64,000 nt of DNA, taken from NCBI RefSeq assembly GCF_003318295.1, contig NZ_QOCW01000001.1, positions 310,001 to 374,000 of the forward strand. The letters are read 5' to 3'. Below are positions 28,126-39,402 of the stretch, in pieces. Position numbers and translations under genes: made by a program. How positions within the stretch are numbered: position 1 is the stretch's first letter; each line of letters opens with the position of its first letter. The notes under the pieces were generated by a model. That model ran no database searches, was not told where the DNA came from, and worked only from the letters and a program-made list of their open reading frames with translations. The DNA is from Bacillus taeanensis (GTDB lineage: Bacteria; Bacillota; Bacilli; Bacillales; UBA6769).

Positions 28126-29370
28126 TTGGGAACAACACGTGAAGAAGCACTACATATGCATCGTATTAATCAAGGAAAATTAGAATCTAAGTCAAAAGTT
28201 CCTGTACGAAATGCTCAAGATTTAAGTCTTGCTTATTCCCCTGGAGTAGCTGAGCCTTGTAAAGAAATTTATGAAGATAAAAATAAAGTGTACGAATATA
28301 CAATGAAAGGTAACATGGTTGCTGTTGTTTCCGATGGCACAGCAGTACTCGGGCTTGGAAATATTGGTCCCGAAGCGGCACTTCCTGTAATGGAAGGAAA
28401 AGCTGTCCTTTTTAAAAGCTTTGCTGGTGTAGATGCATTTCCAATCTGTTTAAATACGACAGAAGTGGATAAAATTATTGAAACAGTAAAACTGCTTGAG
28501 CCGACATTTGGAGGAGTGAATTTAGAAGATATTGCAGCTCCAAACTGCTTTGTAATTGAAGAGCGTTTGAAGAAAGAAACAAATATTCCAGTTTTTCATG
28601 ATGATCAACATGGTACAGCAATTGTAACAGCTGCAGGCCTTGTAAATGCCTTAAAGATTATTAAAAAATCAATGTCTGAAATTAAAGTTGTGATTAATGG
28701 GGCTGGTGCAGCAGGAATTGCCATTATTAAACTGTTGAATCGTTTTGGTGTTAAAGATATTATTATGTGTGATTCAAAAGGGGCTATCTTTGAAGGCCGT
28801 CCATACGGAATGAATGATGTAAAAGCTCAAGTAGCCGCTTTTACAAACCGAAATAAGCAGGAAGGCTCTTTACAAGATGTTTTAGTTGGGGCCGATGTGT
28901 TTATAGGTGTGTCTGTTGCAGGAGCTCTTACAAAAGAAATGGTCCAAAGCATGAAGGAAAATGCCGTTATTTTTGCAATGGCAAATCCAGACCCTGAAAT
29001 TATGCCGGAAGAAGCAAAACAAGCAGGAGCAAAAGTTATTGGGACAGGTCGTTCAGATTATCCAAACCAAGTAAATAATGTATTAGCTTTCCCGGGCATT
29101 TTTCGAGGGGCATTAGATGTTCGTGCCACTCATATCAATGAAGAAATGAAGAAAGCTGCCGTTCAGGCTATTGCTTCTCTTGTATCTGATGAACAGTTAT
29201 CAGAAGACTATGTGATTCCAGCTCCGTTTGATGAACGAGTAGCACCAGCTGTAGCGGCTGCCGTTGCAAAAGCAGCAATGGAAACTGGAGTAGCAAGGAT
29301 AAATGTAGACCCGAAAAAAGTAGAGGAAAAAACTCGACGACTTGCTGTTATTGGCAAAGAAACCGAGTGA
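28126..29370 (+). CDS. ytsJ: Malic enzyme (YtsJ/MaeA type)
   Basis: This enzyme decarboxylates malate to pyruvate, in B. subtilis YtsJ with NADP and supporting NADPH supply and growth on malate. The 414-aa protein has DLSLAYSPGVAEPCKEI, the catalytic-region signature, the metal/substrate motif FHDDQHGTAIVT and the Rossmann loop NGAGAAGIA. I place the start at TTG 28126 (GTTREEALH), since AAAGGAG lies ten bases before it, while the in-frame GTG at 28117 abuts that ribosome site. The shorter, bacterial-type length (no phosphotransacetylase domain) is normal. accDA follow, so the group links malate, pyruvate and fatty acid synthesis. Confidence 0.93.
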   Translation: MGTTREEALHMHRINQGKLESKSKVPVRNAQDLSLAYSPGVAEPCKEIYEDKNKVYEYTMKGNMVAVVSDGTAVLGLGNIGPEAALPVMEGKAVLFKSFAGVDAFPICLNTTEVDKIIETVKLLEPTFGGVNLEDIAAPNCFVIEERLKKETNIPVFHDDQHGTAIVTAAGLVNALKIIKKSMSEIKVVINGAGAAGIAIIKLLNRFGVKDIIMCDSKGAIFEGRPYGMNDVKAQVAAFTNRNKQEGSLQDVLVGADVFIGVSVAGALTKEMVQSMKENAVIFAMANPDPEIMPEEAKQAGAKVIGTGRSDYPNQVNNVLAFPGIFRGALDVRATHINEEMKKAAVQAIASLVSDEQLSEDYVIPAPFDERVAPAVAAAVAKAAMETGVARINVDPKKVEEKTRRLAVIGKETE

Positions 29371-29402
29371 AGTGGGGAAGAGAAGTCTTTCTCACTTTTT
29401 TC
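29371..29402 (+). terminator. Probable terminator after ytsJ
   Basis: GTGGGGAA pairs with TTTCTCAC through two G-U pairs, with an 8-base loop and T6 after it. Confidence 0.5.
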
Positions 29403-29535
29403 TGTCTCTGTCTCTTTGAAAAGATTTCGTAGAGGATAAGAGGTAAAAACAAGGTCAACTGTAAGATTAATTCCCATTTAACAACGGATTTTATAACGTT
29501 TAATCATGTTGGAAAGAGAAAGGAAGGATACCACC

Positions 29536-30393
29536 TTGTTCAAGGATATATTTGTAAAAAAGAAAAAGTATGCAACAATTCCATCTGAGAAATTGAAGCA
29601 GGATGTTCCAGAAGGAATTATGACAAAATGTCCGCAATGTAAACATATTATTTATACAAAAGAATTAAAGAAAAGTTTGAAAGTATGTGGATCTTGCGGT
29701 TATCATTTACAAATGACTTCATACGAACGCATTGAAAGCTTGATTGATGAGGGGACATTTGTAGAGTATGACAAAAATATGATTTCAGAAAATCCTTTAG
29801 CATTTCCAGAGTATGTGGAAAAATTAGAAAAAGATCGTCAAAAAACTGAAATTAATGAAGCAGTTGTAACTGGTGAAGGTGATATAGAACAGAAGCCAGT
29901 TGTAATCGCCGTGATGGATGCGCGATTTAGAATGGGAAGTATGGGATCTGTTGTTGGTGAAAAAATTACAAGAGCTGTTGAGAAAGCAGCAGAAAAAAAA
30001 GTCCCGTTTATTATTTTTACAGCTTCAGGTGGAGCAAGAATGCAGGAAGGTGTATTAAGTTTGATGCAGATGGCAAAAACAAGTGCTGCCCTTAAACGTT
30101 TTAGTGATAATGAAGGGTTATTTATATCTGTTATGACACACCCAACAACAGGTGGAGTTTCTGCAAGTTTTGCGTCACTTGGCGATTATAATTTTGCTGA
30201 GCCAGGAGCATTAATTGGTTTTGCTGGGAGACGAATCATTGAACAAACCATTCGTCAGGAGCTGCCTGATGATTTTCAAACAGCTGAATTTTTATTAAAG
30301 CATGGGCAGTTGGATCGCGTTATTTCAAGGCAGGAAATGAAAGAGACGCTTTCAAAAGTACTTGATATTCATGTGTTAAGAGGTGAGGATTAA
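29536..30393 (+). CDS. accD: Acetyl-CoA carboxylase carboxyltransferase beta subunit
   Basis: AccD with AccA moves the carboxyl group from biotin to acetyl-CoA to make malonyl-CoA, the first step of fatty acid synthesis. The 285-aa protein has an N-terminal zinc ribbon, CPQC (C32, C35) and CGSC, followed by the carboxyltransferase fold with [17 protein letters not shown] and the [12 protein letters not shown] motif. The TTG at 29536 ([11 protein letters not shown]) is chosen because AAAGGAAGG lies eight bases before it. The gene overlaps accA by one base (TAATG), which suggests coupled, equimolar translation. No FapR box was evident upstream. Confidence 0.95.
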   Translation: MFKDIFVKKKKYATIPSEKLKQDVPEGIMTKCPQCKHIIYTKELKKSLKVCGSCGYHLQMTSYERIESLIDEGTFVEYDKNMISENPLAFPEYVEKLEKDRQKTEINEAVVTGEGDIEQKPVVIAVMDARFRMGSMGSVVGEKITRAVEKAAEKKVPFIIFTASGGARMQEGVLSLMQMAKTSAALKRFSDNEGLFISVMTHPTTGGVSASFASLGDYNFAEPGALIGFAGRRIIEQTIRQELPDDFQTAEFLLKHGQLDRVISRQEMKETLSKVLDIHVLRGED

Positions 30394-31370
30394 TGGCAGG
30401 AGAACTAGAATTTGAACGTCCTGTTGTTGAATTAAAAAATAAAATTGCAGAACTAAAGGCGTTTATGGAAGAAAAAGAGATTGATTTATCTGATGAACTG
30501 AAGCGTCTAGAAGAAAGACTGCATACATTAGAGCACGAGGTTTACGGCAATATGCAGCCGTGGGATCGTGTTCAAACTGCACGTCATCAAGAACGTCCAA
30601 CAACATTAGACTATATTGAACATTTATTTACGGATTTCCTTGAGCTGCATGGCGACAGGCTTTATGGGGAAGACGAAGCAATTGTAGGCGGGGTTGCTAA
30701 GTATCATGGTAAACCAGTAACTGTTATTGGGCATCAGCGCGGTAAAGATACAAAAGAGAACTTACGACGAAATTTTGGAATGCCTCATCCAGAAGGCTAT
30801 CGTAAAGCACTTCGCTTAATGAAACAAGCTGAAAAATTTAATCGTCCTATCATTTGTTTAATTGATACAAAAGGTGCTTATCCAGGAAAAGCAGCGGAAG
30901 AACGCGGCCAAAGTGAAGCGATTGCTCGTAATTTATTTGAAATGGCTGGTTTGACTGTCCCGATTGTTTGTATTGTAATTGGCGAAGGAGGAAGCGGAGG
31001 CGCGCTGGCATTAGGAGTTGGAAATCATATGCACATGCTTGAAAACTCAACATATTCTGTTATTTCTCCTGAGGGAGCGGCAGCGCTTTTATGGAAAGAT
31101 GCGTCACAAGCAAAACGCGCAGCTGAAACGATGCGAATTACAGCGCCAGATTTAAAAGAATTAGGAATTGTGGATGAAATTATTCCTGAAGTAAAAGGTG
31201 GCGCTCATCGAGATATTAAAAAACAAGCTGAACTAATGGGTGTTATATTACAGAAGTCTCTTCAACAATTGAGTGAATTATCCAAGGAAGATCTTGTAAA
31301 CACACGTTATGAAAAATATAAAAAAATCGGAAAATATACGTTTGTAAACGATTCCATCAGCGTAAAATAA
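30393..31370 (+). CDS. accA: Acetyl-CoA carboxylase carboxyltransferase alpha subunit
   Basis: This 325-aa protein is the alpha partner of AccD. The N-terminus is helical and charged (residues ~1-55), followed by the carboxyltransferase domain with [21 protein letters not shown] and the oxyanion-type glycine motif [12 protein letters not shown]. The start overlaps the accD stop by one base and AGAGGTGAGG precedes it. Subunits are expected to form a tetramer with AccB/AccC encoded elsewhere. The gene ends before a strong terminator. Confidence 0.96.
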   Translation: MAGELEFERPVVELKNKIAELKAFMEEKEIDLSDELKRLEERLHTLEHEVYGNMQPWDRVQTARHQERPTTLDYIEHLFTDFLELHGDRLYGEDEAIVGGVAKYHGKPVTVIGHQRGKDTKENLRRNFGMPHPEGYRKALRLMKQAEKFNRPIICLIDTKGAYPGKAAEERGQSEAIARNLFEMAGLTVPIVCIVIGEGGSGGALALGVGNHMHMLENSTYSVISPEGAAALLWKDASQAKRAAETMRITAPDLKELGIVDEIIPEVKGGAHRDIKKQAELMGVILQKSLQQLSELSKEDLVNTRYEKYKKIGKYTFVNDSISVK

Positions 31371-31372
31371 AG

Positions 31373-31409
31373 TATATGCTTTCTCTGTAAAAGAGGAAGC
31401 ATATTTTTT
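31373..31409 (+). terminator. Terminator after accDA
   Basis: TATGCTTtCTCT and AGAGgAAGCATA arms are followed by T6. Confidence 0.85.
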
Positions 31410-31414
31410 GTCTA

Positions 31415-31443
31415 TTGTGTTCTGTTGTTGGATTTGGTATTTT
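31415..31443 (+). promoter_or_regulatory. Possible pfkA promoter
   Basis: TTGTGT at 31415-31420, a 17-base spacer, and TGG-TATTTT at 31438-31443 with an extended -10 TG, about 40 bases before pfkA. Confidence 0.4.
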
Positions 31444-31476
31444 AATAACATCGAATAAGTGTCTAAAATGGGGTGA

Positions 31477-32442
<966 letters not shown>

Positions 32443-32464
32443 TTAATAGGGGGATATGAAAAGC

Positions 32465-34219
32465 ATGCGTAAAACAAAAATTGTTTGTACAATTGGTCCT
32501 GCAAGTGAAAGTGTTGAAAAATTAACAGAGCTAATGGAAGCTGGAATGAATGTGGCACGTTTAAATTTTTCACATGGCGATTTTGAAGAGCATGGTGCTC
32601 GCATTAAAAATATTCGTGAAGCTGCTGAGAAATTAGGGAAAACGGTTGCCATTCTTCTTGACACAAAAGGCCCTGAAATTCGTACCCAAACTCTTAAAGA
32701 GGGTGTAGCTGAACTGCAAGCAGGACAAGAGTTAATTGTTTCTATGGAAGAAGTAATTGGAGACAATACGAAGATTTCTGTTACATATCCTGGGTTAATT
32801 GATGACGTTGAAGTAGGCTCAAAGCTTTTACTTGATGATGGACTAATTGAGCTTGAAGTAACAAGCAAACATAACAATGAACTTGTAACAAAAGTGTTAA
32901 ACAGCGGCACGCTTAAAAATAAAAAAGGTGTAAATGTACCGGGTGTTAGTGTGAACTTACCAGGGATCACTGATAAGGATGCAAACGATATTCAATTTGG
33001 TATTGAACAGGGCGTTGATTTTATTGCTGCATCTTTCGTGCGCCGTGCTTCTGATGTACTTGAAATTCGTGAGCTTTTAGAGAAAAATGATGCTGCACAT
33101 ATTCATATTATTCCAAAGATTGAAAACCAAGAAGGTGTCGATAACATCGACGAAATTCTTCAAGTTTCAGATGGATTAATGGTTGCACGTGGCGATCTTG
33201 GCGTTGAAATTCCTGCAGAAGAAGTACCTCTTGTGCAAAAGGAGTTAATTAAAAAATGTAATGCATTAGGAAAACCTGTGATTACAGCAACACAAATGCT
33301 TGATTCTATGCAGCGCAATCCCCGTCCAACACGTGCTGAAGCAAGTGATGTTGCAAATGCGATTTTTGATGGTACAGATGCGATTATGCTTTCAGGTGAA
33401 ACAGCAGCAGGAACTTACCCGGTAGAAGCAGTAAAAACAATGCACAACATTGCAAAACGCTCTGAATCCGCATTAAACTACCGTGAAATTTTATCAAACC
33501 GTCAAAAAGTGAGTGAAACAACAATTACAAACGCGATTAGTCAATCGATTTCACACACTGCTCTTGATTTAGATGCAGCAGCAGTTATTACTGCAACTGA
33601 GAGCGGTCATACAGCTCGTATGGTTTCAAAATATCGTCCAAAAGCACCAATTGTTGCGGTAACGCCTATTGACAGTGTGCGTCGTCAGCTTGCACTTGTT
33701 TGGGGTGTGACGCCGAAGCTAAGCAAAGCAGCAACAACAACAGACGAAATGCTTGAAATTGCTGTTTCTGAAGCGATTAATACTGGAGTTGTAAAACGCG
33801 GTGATCTTGTTGTTATTACGGCAGGTGTACCGGTTGCAGAATCTGGTACAACAAACCTTATGAAGGTTCATGTTATTGGAGATGTTATCGCCAAAGGACA
33901 AGGAATCGGTAAAAGATCTGTATCTGGTAAAGTCGTTGTAGCAAAAAGTGCTGAAGAAGCATTACAAAAAGTAACAAAAGGCTCTATCCTTGTAACAATT
34001 GGAACAGATCGTGACATGGTTCCGGCAATTGAAAATGCGGCAGCTATTATTACAGAAGAAGGCGGCTTAACAAGTCATGCAGCAGTTGTCGGCTTAAGCC
34101 TAGGTATTCCTGTTGTAGTTGGTGTAGCTGATGCATTAAATGTACTAAAAGAAGGCCAAGAAGTAACAGTAGATTCTTCAACAGGTGATATTTACGACGG
34201 ACATGCTAGTGTTTTATAA
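32465..34219 (+). CDS. pyk: Pyruvate kinase
   Basis: Pyk makes pyruvate and ATP from PEP and ADP. The 584-aa protein starts [16 protein letters not shown]; the ATG at 32465 is chosen over the in-frame ATG at 32456 because TAGGGGGA lies 11 bases before it and abuts the earlier one. The barrel has the signature IPKIENQEG and the TATQMLDSM loop. Residues ~475-584 form the extra C-terminal PEP-utiliser-like domain ([11 protein letters not shown]) found in Bacillus and Geobacillus enzymes. Second gene of the pfkA-pyk operon, closed by a strong terminator. Confidence 0.96.
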   Translation: MRKTKIVCTIGPASESVEKLTELMEAGMNVARLNFSHGDFEEHGARIKNIREAAEKLGKTVAILLDTKGPEIRTQTLKEGVAELQAGQELIVSMEEVIGDNTKISVTYPGLIDDVEVGSKLLLDDGLIELEVTSKHNNELVTKVLNSGTLKNKKGVNVPGVSVNLPGITDKDANDIQFGIEQGVDFIAASFVRRASDVLEIRELLEKNDAAHIHIIPKIENQEGVDNIDEILQVSDGLMVARGDLGVEIPAEEVPLVQKELIKKCNALGKPVITATQMLDSMQRNPRPTRAEASDVANAIFDGTDAIMLSGETAAGTYPVEAVKTMHNIAKRSESALNYREILSNRQKVSETTITNAISQSISHTALDLDAAAVITATESGHTARMVSKYRPKAPIVAVTPIDSVRRQLALVWGVTPKLSKAATTTDEMLEIAVSEAINTGVVKRGDLVVITAGVPVAESGTTNLMKVHVIGDVIAKGQGIGKRSVSGKVVVAKSAEEALQKVTKGSILVTIGTDRDMVPAIENAAAIITEEGGLTSHAAVVGLSLGIPVVVGVADALNVLKEGQEVTVDSSTGDIYDGHASVL

Positions 34220-34225
34220 TGAGTA

Positions 34226-34257
34226 AAAAAAAGAGAAGGGAAACCTTCTCTTTTTTT
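34226..34257 (+). terminator. Terminator after pfkA-pyk
   Basis: A run of A leads to AAAGAGAAGG, a GAAA loop, CCTTCTCTTT and T-rich sequence. Confidence 0.92.
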
Positions 34258-34326
34258 ACTATGAGAAAGTAACTAGTTGGCAGCATGGAGAAGAGCCAAC
34301 TGAATTTTTTGTGAAGGGGTTATGCC

Positions 34327-34719
34327 ATGTTTCGTATGTTATTAGCCTTTATTATTATCATTCCAGCTATGGAAATTGGATTGCTGCTGCTTTCAGGAAA
34401 GACGCTTGGTGTATGGCCAACAATCGTCCTTATTATCATGACTGGCGTGCTTGGAGCGTGGCTTGCAAAAAAGGAAGGCGCTCAAGCTCTAAAGCTTGCG
34501 CAAATTCAAGTGCAAAACGGAGAAATTCCTAATGAGGTGATACTGGACGGTTTATGTATTCTTGTAGGAGGAGTTGTTTTATTAACTCCGGGATTTATTA
34601 CAGATGCAGCGGGTTTCTTTTTGCTTGTTCCGACAACGCGTACTATTGCAAAAGCTGGCTTAAGAAAGCTGATTAGCCGAATGATTCAAAATGGACAGTT
34701 TACGATTATAAAAAGATAA
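34327..34719 (+). CDS. fxsA: FxsA-family membrane protein
   Basis: FxsA is a small inner-membrane protein; in E. coli its overproduction suppresses F exclusion of phage T7, and its normal job is unknown. This 130-aa protein has membrane segments at residues ~3-22 (LAFIIIIPAMEIGLLL), ~28-46 and ~72-95 and the family pattern GALLLTPGFITD-like GGVVLLTPGFITDAAGFFLL near residue 80. GAAGGGG precedes the ATG. It is monocistronic between two terminators, in the pyk-citZ interval as in Bacillus. Confidence 0.88.
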   Translation: MFRMLLAFIIIIPAMEIGLLLLSGKTLGVWPTIVLIIMTGVLGAWLAKKEGAQALKLAQIQVQNGEIPNEVILDGLCILVGGVVLLTPGFITDAAGFFLLVPTTRTIAKAGLRKLISRMIQNGQFTIIKR

Positions 34720-34730
34720 ACAGAGAAACA

Positions 34731-34764
34731 AAAGGGTGGATTCCATTTTTGGAATCCACCCTTT
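34731..34764. terminator. Bidirectional terminator, 15-bp perfect stem
   Basis: AAAGGGTGGATTCCA and its exact complement, loop TTTT, lie between convergent fxsA and ytvI. Confidence 0.9.
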
Positions 34765-34778
34765 ATGTATAATTATCA

Positions 34779-35891
34779 TTATTTTTTATCAATAATGAAA
34801 GTCCATGCCTCACGAAAAATATTTGCTTGATGAAGTGTTTTAATTACAACAAGAAGAACAGGTCCTATAATTAAACCGAGAAAGCCAAAAAGCTTAAATC
34901 CTACAAATAGCGCAATTAATGTTGCAAGAGGATCGAGGCCAATATTTGATGAGAGGACTTTCGGTTCCATCACTTGTCGTTGAATAATGACAACTCCGTA
35001 CAAAATCGATAAACCAATTGAAAGATAAAAATTCTCGGTAAGCAAACTATAAATAATCCAAGGAATAAAGACAGCCCCTGTACCTAGATAAGGAAGAATA
35101 TCGACTAATCCAATGAGTAGTGCAATTGTAATCGCATATTCCACCCTCATAAATAAAAGTCCAATAAGTACAATAACGGCTGTAATTGAAATAAGCGTAA
35201 ACTGTGCTTTAATAAAACCAAACAGGGCTTTTCTTAAGTCTTTATAAACTTTTCCGCCGCTTTCAAATGCTTTGTTTGGAATGAGTCTTCTGAAAGTAGA
35301 GCCGAGTTTATACCAATCTTTACTAATAAAGAAGGTTGCCAGCAATGAAAAAATAATCACTGTTGCAAAATTTGGCAAACTAACAATAAAACGTGAAATA
35401 GCAGACGCGATGTTTTGGACAAAATTGGTGAACACAGAGGTGACAGTTGTACCAACCGATTGAATGTTTTCGATGACACTTGACTTTTGACTAGGATCTA
35501 AATTGTTAAACATGGATGCCAATTGGTTGTAGAGAGGGATAATCTGTGCAGCAAAAAAATCTTCTAAATACTGAACAAGTTCATTCACGTGTTCAGGAAG
35601 CACATTTGCTAAGTAAGCAATTCCTCCTACTATTTCAGTAATTAAAAATGTTAATAAACCAACAATGCTTCCGATAATTAATAATAATGCTAGTAAAACG
35701 GCAAGTGCTCGGGGCATTTTCCCTCTTGCTTCAAAAAAATTCACAATTGGATTGATTAAAAAAGATAAAACAAGTGCGATAATAAAAGGGTATGTAACTG
35801 TGGAAACATAATAAAGTGTAAGCAGCCCAAAAACAATTGCCGCAATAATGAAAAGAAATCGCAATGCGCTATATAAGTAGTTTAAATTCAA
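34779..35891 (-). CDS. ytvI: YtvI, AI-2E-family transporter-like sporulation membrane protein
   Basis: This 370-aa polytopic protein belongs to the AI-2E/UPF0118 permease-like family, and in Bacillus is annotated as sporulation integral membrane protein YtvI. There are about eight hydrophobic segments, with a soluble region near residues ~90-160 that is followed by the FGLIKAQ-like GFIKAQFTLI motif and DILPYLGTG, both family hallmarks. The TTG at 35891 (LNLNYLYSA) is preceded by AAAGGTGAG at the right spacing; no ATG alternative has a site. The substrate, if any, is unknown; some relatives are Na+/H+ antiporters. Confidence 0.85.
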   Translation of the reverse strand: MNLNYLYSALRFLFIIAAIVFGLLTLYYVSTVTYPFIIALVLSFLINPIVNFFEARGKMPRALAVLLALLLIIGSIVGLLTFLITEIVGGIAYLANVLPEHVNELVQYLEDFFAAQIIPLYNQLASMFNNLDPSQKSSVIENIQSVGTTVTSVFTNFVQNIASAISRFIVSLPNFATVIIFSLLATFFISKDWYKLGSTFRRLIPNKAFESGGKVYKDLRKALFGFIKAQFTLISITAVIVLIGLLFMRVEYAITIALLIGLVDILPYLGTGAVFIPWIIYSLLTENFYLSIGLSILYGVVIIQRQVMEPKVLSSNIGLDPLATLIALFVGFKLFGFLGLIIGPVLLVVIKTLHQANIFREAWTFIIDKK

Positions 35892-36135
35892 AGAAACTCA
35901 CCTTTCTTATAGGGATAATATTAGTAATATTTTACACCTATTTAATAGTGATAGCAATGAACGCTTTTTAGAGAAAACCCTTACAAAAAGGTGCTTTGAA
36001 GCTCACTTTAACAGATGTCCAAATAAAATAAAGACGAGTTCGTCCTATCGTTCATAATTAAAGGGAAAATGTAGCAAATTAAAAAGAGATATGATACGAT
36101 ATTTTTGGGAGAATGTAGTTAGAAAGGATGGCACT

Positions 36136-36609
36136 GTGTTTTCACAACCAACATTATTTTTACTTATTTTACTTCTTATTGGTTTGATTGCTAAGAATCA
36201 ACCACTAATTATTGCGGTAGTGTTCCTTTTGTTGATTAAATGGATGGGTCTAGGAGGAAAGGTATTTCCTTATATGCAGGCAAAAGGAATTTATTGGGGC
36301 GTTGTTATTATTACCATTGCTGTGCTTGTGCCAATTGCTGCCGGTGAAATCGGGTTTGTTCAATTAAAAGAAGCCGTACAATCTTCTTATGCTTGGATTG
36401 CTTTAGGATCGGGGATTTTTGTTGCTGTGATTGCTTCAAGAGGAATTGAACTGCTTCAGCAAGACCCGCATATTACAACGGCACTTGTTTTTGGAACAAT
36501 CTTAGCTGTTGCCGTTTTTAAAGGAATTGCAGTTGGTCCGGTAATTGGAGCAGGAATTGCTTACTTAGCGATGAAAATTGTTTCGTATTTTAATTCTTTC
36601 ACGGGGTAA
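36136..36609 (+). CDS. ytwI: YtwI, UPF0756 (DUF441) membrane protein
   Basis: This 157-aa protein has five hydrophobic segments and the UPF0756 start FSQPTLFLLILLLIGLIAKN. The GTG at 36136 is chosen because AAAGGATGG precedes it and the family begins there; 15 more in-frame codons lie upstream without a site. The glycine-rich C-terminal segments (ASRGIELLQQ, GPVIGAGIAYLA) are typical. Function is unknown. It precedes citZ, as in B. subtilis, separated by ~290 AT-rich bases. Confidence 0.85.
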   Translation: MFSQPTLFLLILLLIGLIAKNQPLIIAVVFLLLIKWMGLGGKVFPYMQAKGIYWGVVIITIAVLVPIAAGEIGFVQLKEAVQSSYAWIALGSGIFVAVIASRGIELLQQDPHITTALVFGTILAVAVFKGIAVGPVIGAGIAYLAMKIVSYFNSFTG

Positions 36610-36897
36610 CAGTAGGAAAGAATGTTAGGATAACAGCAATACAATAAGTTTTACTTATCAACTATGATAACTTTCTTGTAATATACTTATAGATCAAAAA
36701 CCGCTATCATAAAATATAGAGGAAAAATAAAATACGATCACTTTATTACAAAAAAGTCAGAGAATTGTTTATAATTAAATAGTCGGTATGCATTACATAT
36801 TTTATTTAACTCATCGTAGTTAAAACTTTTAAATTTCTCTAGTTGCAGCAATTAAAATAAAAATCAGCAGATAAAATAAAGAAAAGGAGAGATGGGC

Positions 36898-38013
36898 ATG
36901 ACAACAGCTCGTGGTTTAGAAGGAGTAGTAGCAACGACTTCAGGGATTAGCTCTATTGTTGACGATGTCTTAACATATAGAGGGTATAATATTGATGATT
37001 TAGCAGATAATGCTAGCTTTGAAGAAGTCATTTATTTACTTTGGTATGGAAAGCTTCCAAATGCAGCAGAGCTTGATGAACTGAAGAAAGATTTAGCGGA
37101 AAATGCCGAAATTCCTAAGCAAATTATTGAGCAAATGAAGTCTTATTCAGTTGATAAAGTTCATCCAATGGCTGCGCTAAGAACTGCGGTCTCTACGTTA
37201 GGGCTTTTTGATGAAGAAGCAGATAATCTTGATCAAGAAGCAAATTACCGCAAAGCGGTGCGTTTACAGGCGAAGATTCCAACAATTGTAGCAGCATTTA
37301 CGCGTATCCGTGATGGGAAAGAACCTGTTAATCCTCATGGGAAATTAAGTTTTGCAGCAAACTTCTTATATATGTTAACAGGTAAAGAACCAGACAATAT
37401 ATCTGAAAAGGCTTTCAATAAAGCGCTGGTTTTACATGCAGATCATGAGTTAAACGCGTCTACTTTTACAGGGCGAGTATGTGTGGCCACATTATCAGAT
37501 ATTTATTCGGGTGTTACGGCTGCAATTGGCGCTTTAAAAGGACCTCTGCATGGTGGCGCAAATGAACGTGTAATGAAAATGCTTCATGAAATTGGTGAAG
37601 TTGATAATATTAAACCATATTTGCAAAAAGCATTTGCAAATAAAGAAAAAATTATGGGATTTGGCCATCGTGTATATAAAAATGGAGATCCTCGTGCAAA
37701 ACATTTACGTGAAATGTCTAGGCAGCTGACTTCTATTACAGGGGAATCTAAATGGTATGAGATGTCCGTTAAAATTGAACAAATGATTCAAAACGAAAAA
37801 GGGCTTCTTCCAAATGTTGACTTTTTCTCGGCATCTGTGTATCACAGTTTAGGCATTAAACACGATATTTTTACTCCAATCTTTGCAATTAGCCGCGTTT
37901 CAGGATGGCTTGCACATATTTTAGAGCAGTACAGCAACAATCGTTTAATTCGTCCTCGTGCGGATTATGTAGGTAAAACAAATCAAACTTACGTGCCAAT
38001 CGAAGAACGATAA
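36898..38013 (+). CDS. citZ: Citrate synthase
   Basis: CitZ condenses oxaloacetate and acetyl-CoA, the entry to the TCA cycle. The 371-aa protein has GPLHGGANERV and GFGHRVYK, the two active-site histidine loops, and PRADYVG with a conserved arginine near the C-terminus. The ATG at 36898 (TTARGLEGVV) is taken because AAGGAGAG sits eight bases before it; an ATG six bases earlier is too close. First gene of citZ-icd-mdh. A TATAAT at 36770-36775 could be its -10, with a weak -35 (TTACAA, 18 spacer). I found no convincing cre or CcpC site, though in B. subtilis both control this operon. Confidence 0.96.
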   Translation: MTTARGLEGVVATTSGISSIVDDVLTYRGYNIDDLADNASFEEVIYLLWYGKLPNAAELDELKKDLAENAEIPKQIIEQMKSYSVDKVHPMAALRTAVSTLGLFDEEADNLDQEANYRKAVRLQAKIPTIVAAFTRIRDGKEPVNPHGKLSFAANFLYMLTGKEPDNISEKAFNKALVLHADHELNASTFTGRVCVATLSDIYSGVTAAIGALKGPLHGGANERVMKMLHEIGEVDNIKPYLQKAFANKEKIMGFGHRVYKNGDPRAKHLREMSRQLTSITGESKWYEMSVKIEQMIQNEKGLLPNVDFFSASVYHSLGIKHDIFTPIFAISRVSGWLAHILEQYSNNRLIRPRADYVGKTNQTYVPIEER

Positions 38014-38021
38014 AATAAAAC

Positions 38022-38050
38022 AGCATCACATAGGCTTGCTGTGTGATGCT
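38022..38050 (+). other. Intercistronic hairpin citZ-icd without U-run
   Basis: AGCATCACA and TGTGATGCT form a 9-bp perfect stem with an 11-base loop, followed by AAATCTAAAT rather than T. It could be a partial terminator, an RNase site or a stabilising element that sets the citZ/icd ratio. Confidence 0.6.
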
Positions 38051-38099
38051 AAATCTAAATTTAAAACAAAGATTTATTACATCATAGGAGGTTTTTGCA

Positions 38100-39374
38100 G
38101 TGGCAAACGGTGAAAAAATTACAGTAACTAGCAATGGACAATTACAAGTACCAAACAATCCAATTATTCCATTTATTGAAGGTGATGGAATTGGCCCGGA
38201 TATTTGGGCAGCTGCTTCACGTGTTTTAGAAGCATCAGTAGAAAAAGCATATAACGGTGAGAAAGACATTGTATGGAAAGAAGTATTAGCAGGTGAGAAA
38301 GCATACAACCAAACAGGTGAATGGCTGCCAGATGAAACACTTGAAGCAATTCGCGAATACATAATTGCAATTAAAGGGCCATTAACAACGCCAATCGGAG
38401 GCGGAATTCGCTCATTAAACGTAGCATTACGTCAAGAGCTTGATTTATTTGCTTGCGTACGTCCAGTTCGTCACTTTACAGGAGTACCATCACCAGTAAA
38501 GCGTCCTGAAGATACAGATATGGTAATCTTCCGTGAAAATACTGAAGATATTTACGCAGGTGTAGAATATCAAAAAGGCTCTGATGAAGTTAAAAAGTTA
38601 ATTGATTTCTTGAAAAATGAACTAGGTGTTAATAAAATTCGTTTCCCAGAAACATCAGGAATTGGGATTAAACCAGTATCTGAAGAAGGTACAAAACGTT
38701 TAACGCGTGCAGCAATTCAGTATGCAATTACTGAAAATCGTAAAAGTGTAACATTAGTTCATAAAGGTAATATTATGAAGTTTACAGAAGGTGCTTTTAA
38801 AAACTGGGGTTATGAAGTAGCAGAGCAAGAATTTGGAGATAAAGTATTTACATGGGCTGAATATGACCGTATTGTTGAGAGTGAAGGTCGTGATGCAGCT
38901 AATAAAGCACAAGCTGATGCAGAAGCAGCAGGTAAAATTATTGTAAAAGACGCAATTGCAGATATTTTCTTACAGCAAATTTTAACTCGCCCAGCTGAAT
39001 TTGATGTTGTGGCTACAATGAATTTAAACGGAGATTATATTTCTGATGCTCTTGCAGCACAAGTTGGCGGAATTGGAATTGCTCCTGGAGCAAACATCAA
39101 TTATGAAACAGGACATGCTATTTTTGAAGCAACACACGGAACAGCTCCAAAATATGCAGGACTTGATAAAGTAAATCCATCATCTGTTCTTTTATCTGGT
39201 GTACTTATGCTTGAGCACCTTGGTTGGCATGAAGCGGCAAAATTAGTAATGGATTCAATTGAAAAAACAATTGCAAGTAAAGTTGTAACTTATGACTTTG
39301 CACGTCTAATGGATGGTGCAACAGAAGTTAAAACTTCTGAATTTGCGGACGCCTTAATTAAAAACATGAACTAA
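38100..39374 (+). CDS. icd: NADP-dependent isocitrate dehydrogenase
   Basis: Icd oxidises isocitrate to 2-oxoglutarate and CO2. The 424-aa protein starts with GTG (ANGEKITV) and AGGAGGTT lies upstream; [18 protein letters not shown] is the conserved N-terminal motif. [13 protein letters not shown] contains the substrate serine, which in E. coli is phosphorylated by AceK, and the metal-binding aspartates lie in [14 protein letters not shown]. Length is typical of the bacterial NADP enzyme. Second gene of the citZ-icd-mdh operon, 86 bases after citZ with a hairpin in the gap. Confidence 0.97.
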   Translation: MANGEKITVTSNGQLQVPNNPIIPFIEGDGIGPDIWAAASRVLEASVEKAYNGEKDIVWKEVLAGEKAYNQTGEWLPDETLEAIREYIIAIKGPLTTPIGGGIRSLNVALRQELDLFACVRPVRHFTGVPSPVKRPEDTDMVIFRENTEDIYAGVEYQKGSDEVKKLIDFLKNELGVNKIRFPETSGIGIKPVSEEGTKRLTRAAIQYAITENRKSVTLVHKGNIMKFTEGAFKNWGYEVAEQEFGDKVFTWAEYDRIVESEGRDAANKAQADAEAAGKIIVKDAIADIFLQQILTRPAEFDVVATMNLNGDYISDALAAQVGGIGIAPGANINYETGHAIFEATHGTAPKYAGLDKVNPSSVLLSGVLMLEHLGWHEAAKLVMDSIEKTIASKVVTYDFARLMDGATEVKTSEFADALIKNMN

Positions 39375-39402
39375 CCATTAGTTAAAATGGAGGGTGATTA
39401 AC

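Noticed and set aside
34311-34532. 73-aa open frame overlapping the start of fxsA
   Set aside because: It lies in another frame of fxsA, with low-complexity composition and no ribosome site of its own.
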